Below, piece by piece: positions 61,482 through 64,000 of a DNA stretch of 64,000 bases. A program made the translations under genes and the position numbers. The stretch is from Streptomyces sp. NBRC 109706 (lineage in GTDB: Bacteria; Actinomycetota; Actinomycetes; Streptomycetales; Streptomycetaceae), in contig NZ_BBOM01000007.1 in NCBI RefSeq assembly GCF_000974485.1, forward strand, positions 1-64,000, read 5' to 3'. How positions within the stretch are numbered: position 1 is the stretch's first letter; each line of letters opens with the position of its first letter. A model generated the notes under the pieces. That model did not search any database. It was not told the DNA's origin and worked only from the letters and a program-made list of their open reading frames with translations.

Positions 61482-62425
61482 GCGCGCGCGGCGCCGGGAC
61501 GGGCGCCCGTCGCGGGCGGAGCACGTCGGCCAGGGCGGCCCCCTACGGCTTCCTCGCCCCGACCGCCGTCCTGTTCCTCCTCTTCTTCGCGCTGCCGATC
61601 GGCTACGCGCTCTATCTCAGCGTGCGGAAGGTCGAGATCAGGGGCCTGGGCCTGGGCCCCGACGGGCGCGCCGAGGTGTGGGCTGGGCTGGCCAACTACC
61701 GGCGGGCGCTGACCGATTCCGAGCTGCTGGACGGCGCGCTGCGGGTGCTGGGCTACGGCATGATCGTGGTGCCGGTGATGATGGGTCTGGCGCTGCTCTT
61801 CGCGCTGCTGTTGGACGACGAGCGGGTGCGCGGGCGCCGCTTCGGCCGGTTGACGATCTTTCTGCCGTATGCCGTGCCGGGTGTGATCGCGGCGCTGCTC
61901 TGGGGCTTTCTCTATCTCCCCTCGGTCAGCCCGCTGACCGACGCGTTGGAGGCGGTGGGGCTGCCGGCCCCCGATCTGCTCCAGGGCGCCCCGCTCTACG
62001 GGGCGCTGGCCAACATCGCGATCTGGGGCGGCACCGGGTTCAACATGATCGTGATCTACACCGCGCTGCGCGCCATCCCGGCCGAGGTCCACGAGGCGGC
62101 GCGGCTGGACGGCTGCACCCCGTGGCAGACGGCGCTGCGGATCAAGATCCCGATGGTGCTGCCGTCGCTGGTGCTCACCTTCTTCTTCTCGATCATCGCC
62201 ACGCTCCAGGTCTTCAACGAGCCGACGACCCTGCGCCCGTTGACCAACAACCTGTCCACCACCTGGTCGCCGCTGATGAAGGTCTACCAGGACGCCTTCA
62301 CCGGCGGTGACATCCATGCCGCCGCGGCGACGGCCGTGGTGATCGCCCTGGTGACCCTGGCCCTGTCGTTCGGCTTTCTGCGGCTGGCCACCGCCCGCAA
62401 CCGCCGCGAGGAGAACGCCCGATGA
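61478..62425 (+). CDS. sugar ABC transporter permease 1 (MalF-type)
   Basis: The 315-residue permease has six membrane helices (first: FLAPTAVLFLLFFALPIGYA) and the EAA loop EVHEAARLDGCTPWQTALRI coupling to the ATPase. GTG 61478 overlaps the binding-protein stop. No ATPase is encoded here, so a shared MsiK-type ATPase is probably used (family knowledge for Streptomyces). Confidence 0.92.
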   Translation: MSARGAGTGARRGRSTSARAAPYGFLAPTAVLFLLFFALPIGYALYLSVRKVEIRGLGLGPDGRAEVWAGLANYRRALTDSELLDGALRVLGYGMIVVPVMMGLALLFALLLDDERVRGRRFGRLTIFLPYAVPGVIAALLWGFLYLPSVSPLTDALEAVGLPAPDLLQGAPLYGALANIAIWGGTGFNMIVIYTALRAIPAEVHEAARLDGCTPWQTALRIKIPMVLPSLVLTFFFSIIATLQVFNEPTTLRPLTNNLSTTWSPLMKVYQDAFTGGDIHAAAATAVVIALVTLALSFGFLRLATARNRREENAR

Positions 62426-63309
62426 GCGCCCCGACCACCTCGGTGACCGCCAGGACCGCGTCGGCGGACGTCCGCCGTCCGCGCCGGATCGCGTTGCTGC
62501 CCACGGCCGCGCTGCTGTTGGGCGCCCTCTACTGCCTGCTGCCGGTGGCGTGGGTCGTGATCGCCGCCACCAAGGCGGGCAACGAGCTGTTCTCGACCTT
62601 CACCTTCGCGCCCGGCGGCGGACTGCTGGACAACGTCTCGGACCTCAACGGCTACCGGGACGGGATCTACTGGCGCTGGATGGCCAACTCCGCACTCTAC
62701 GCGGGCCTCGGCGCGCTGCTGTCCTGCGCGGTCTCCGCGCTGGGCGGCTACGCGCTGGCGCTGTACCGCTTCCCCGGTCGGGAGACCGTCTTCAACGTGC
62801 TGCTGGCCGGGGTGCTGATGCCGCCGGTGATCCTCGCGGTGCCGCAGTACCTGCTGCTGGCCGAGGTCCATCTGACCGACAGCCGGGCGGCCGTGTTGCT
62901 GCCGGTGCTGCTCTCCCCCTACGGCATCTATCTGGCCCGGATCTACGCGGCCGCCGCCATCCCGCAGGATGTCGTCGAGGCGGCCCGGATGGACGGGTCG
63001 GGCGAGTGGCGGATCTTCCGCGCGGTCGCCCTGCCGATGATGGTGCCGGGTCTTGTGACCATCTTCCTGTTCCAGTTCGTCGCCATCTGGAACAACTTCC
63101 TGCTGCCGTACATCATGCTCAGCGACGACGAGAAGTTCCCCATCACGCTGGGCCTGTTCACCCTCCTCAACCAGGGCTCGACGACGCCGGCGCTCTACAC
63201 CCTGGTGATCACCGGCGCCCTGCTGGCGGTGCTGCCGCTGATCCTGCTCTTCCTCGTCGTCCAACGGTTCTGGAGCCTGGACCTCCTCTCCGGCGCGGTG
63301 AAGTCCTGA
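62422..63309 (+). CDS. sugar ABC transporter permease 2 (MalG-type)
   Basis: The 295-residue permease has six membrane helices and the EAA motif DVVEAARMDGSGEWRIFRAV. Overlaps permease 1 by 4 bases (ATGA). Confidence 0.92.
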   Translation: MSAPTTSVTARTASADVRRPRRIALLPTAALLLGALYCLLPVAWVVIAATKAGNELFSTFTFAPGGGLLDNVSDLNGYRDGIYWRWMANSALYAGLGALLSCAVSALGGYALALYRFPGRETVFNVLLAGVLMPPVILAVPQYLLLAEVHLTDSRAAVLLPVLLSPYGIYLARIYAAAAIPQDVVEAARMDGSGEWRIFRAVALPMMVPGLVTIFLFQFVAIWNNFLLPYIMLSDDEKFPITLGLFTLLNQGSTTPALYTLVITGALLAVLPLILLFLVVQRFWSLDLLSGAVKS

Positions 63310-63366
63310 CCGCACCCGGCGGACCTGGGACGACGGCTGTCAGTCGGTCGCCGTAGAGTCGTGACC

Positions 63367-64000
63367 ATGGGCAATCCGGTGAGACGTCAGCGGCCGACGA
63401 TCCACGATGTGGCGCGCGAGGCGGGCGTCTCGCGCGGGACGGTCTCGCGGGTGCTCAACGGCGGCCACCATGTCAGCCCGGCGGCCACGGAGGCGGTCAA
63501 CGCGGCGATCCGCAGGACGGGCTATGTGGTCAACCGGGCCGCCCGCAGCCTGATCACCGGCCGGTCGGGGTCGGTGGCGTTTCTGCTCACCGAGCCGCAG
63601 GAGCGGTTCTTCGAGGACCCCAACTTCAATGTGCTGCTGCGCGGCTGCACCCAGGCGCTGGCGGCACACGACATCCCGCTGCTGCTGATGATCGCCGGCT
63701 CGCGGGACGAGCAGCGGCGGATCACCCGCTATGTCACGGCCGGCCATGTGGACGGGGTGCTGCTGGTCTCCAGCCACACGGGGGATCCGGTGGCCGCCCA
63801 GCTCACCCGTGCCGGGATCCCGGTGGTCGCCTCGGGCCAGCCGATGGATCCGCGCGCCGGCCGGCTGGCGCATGTGGCGGCCGACGACCGGGACGGTGCC
63901 CGGCTGATGGTGCGCCATCTGGTGGCCCACGGCCGGCGCCGGATCGGCACGGTGACGGGGCCGCTGGACACCCCCGGCGGGGTGCAGCGGCTGGCCGGCT
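63367..64000 (+). CDS. LacI-family transcriptional regulator (partial, runs off right edge)
   Basis: The N-terminal HTH (PTIHDVAREAGVSRGTVSRV LNG) is followed by the periplasmic-binding-like sensor domain (VAFLLTEPQERFFEDPNFNV ... HVDGVLLVSSHTGDP). ATG 63367. About 211 residues are in the window. It should recognise the operator pair at 60079/60166 and respond to a galactoside; effector unknown. Confidence 0.9.
   Translation, partial: MGNPVRRQRPTIHDVAREAGVSRGTVSRVLNGGHHVSPAATEAVNAAIRRTGYVVNRAARSLITGRSGSVAFLLTEPQERFFEDPNFNVLLRGCTQALAAHDIPLLLMIAGSRDEQRRITRYVTAGHVDGVLLVSSHTGDPVAAQLTRAGIPVVASGQPMDPRAGRLAHVAADDRDGARLMVRHLVAHGRRRIGTVTGPLDTPGGVQRLAG

Overview
The window is about 73% G+C chromosomal DNA from a streptomycete or close relative. 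Signs of this are the 16S rRNA leader style, chaplin genes, GTG/TTG starts, a gbn-type nucleoid protein, DUF3099, AmaP/Asp23 genes and a low-affinity Pit phosphate carrier. From memory, the gene order from about 1 to 47 kb matches the core region of the Streptomyces coelicolor chromosome running from the chpE area through fabG-fabI, tldD-tldE, tyrS, moaA and pit to ectABCD. I could not run a comparison, so that is recollection. Only the first third of 16S is present, so I do not name a species.

Layout. 0-1 kb: 5' end of a 16S rRNA gene (minus) with leader and promoter. 1-6.3 kb: 3-methyladenine glycosylase, PEBP-like protein, HNH nuclease, SPFH/NfeD membrane pair, lone ABC ATPase. 6.3-11.5 kb: two tandem cysteine-free chaplins, a GAF kinase/LuxR regulator pair, a large FHA-ABC transporter. 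11.8-16.2 kb: serB, sixA-like, an MFS exporter with divergent GntR regulator and a tiny frameshifted partner ORF. 16.2-18.4 kb: repeat-rich spacer, then fabG-fabI. 18.7-24 kb: tldD-tldE, tyrS, small genes. 24-27.6 kb: repeat block, moaA, an exonuclease/BRCT protein, SURF1. 27.6-31 kb: Asp23/AmaP envelope cluster. 31-34.2 kb: enoyl-CoA hydratase, gbn, an ABC-F ATPase with a probable leaderless leader peptide. 34.2-43.1 kb: hydrolase, aldolase, Pit transporter with PHO-like box, cell-wall-anchored protein, amidohydrolase, ECF sigma factor. 43.5-46.9 kb: ectABCD (ectoine and hydroxyectoine synthesis). 47-48.6 kb: DUF305 lipoprotein and a DUF6153-like protein holding 19 tandem hexamers.

48.6-56.7 kb is the most interesting part. 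Seven tightly overlapping minus-strand genes encode an LRR protein, an ATP-grasp protein, an alkaline-phosphatase-superfamily hydrolase, two radical-SAM enzymes, a RibD-type reductase and a cytidine-deaminase-fold enzyme. The first five match the order of the uncharacterised STM4015-STM4011 families. Opposite lie two unknown genes (a small GEVTGHAH protein and a DUF6745-like protein), across a spacer carrying a doubled operator-like palindrome.

56.8-64 kb: a galactan/galactoside utilisation locus. A Tat-exported GH53 galactanase and a cytoplasmic GH42 beta-galactosidase face an ABC sugar importer and a LacI regulator, with two identical, inverted operator sites in the divergent promoter region. 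Reading frames that run antisense to real genes are omitted.
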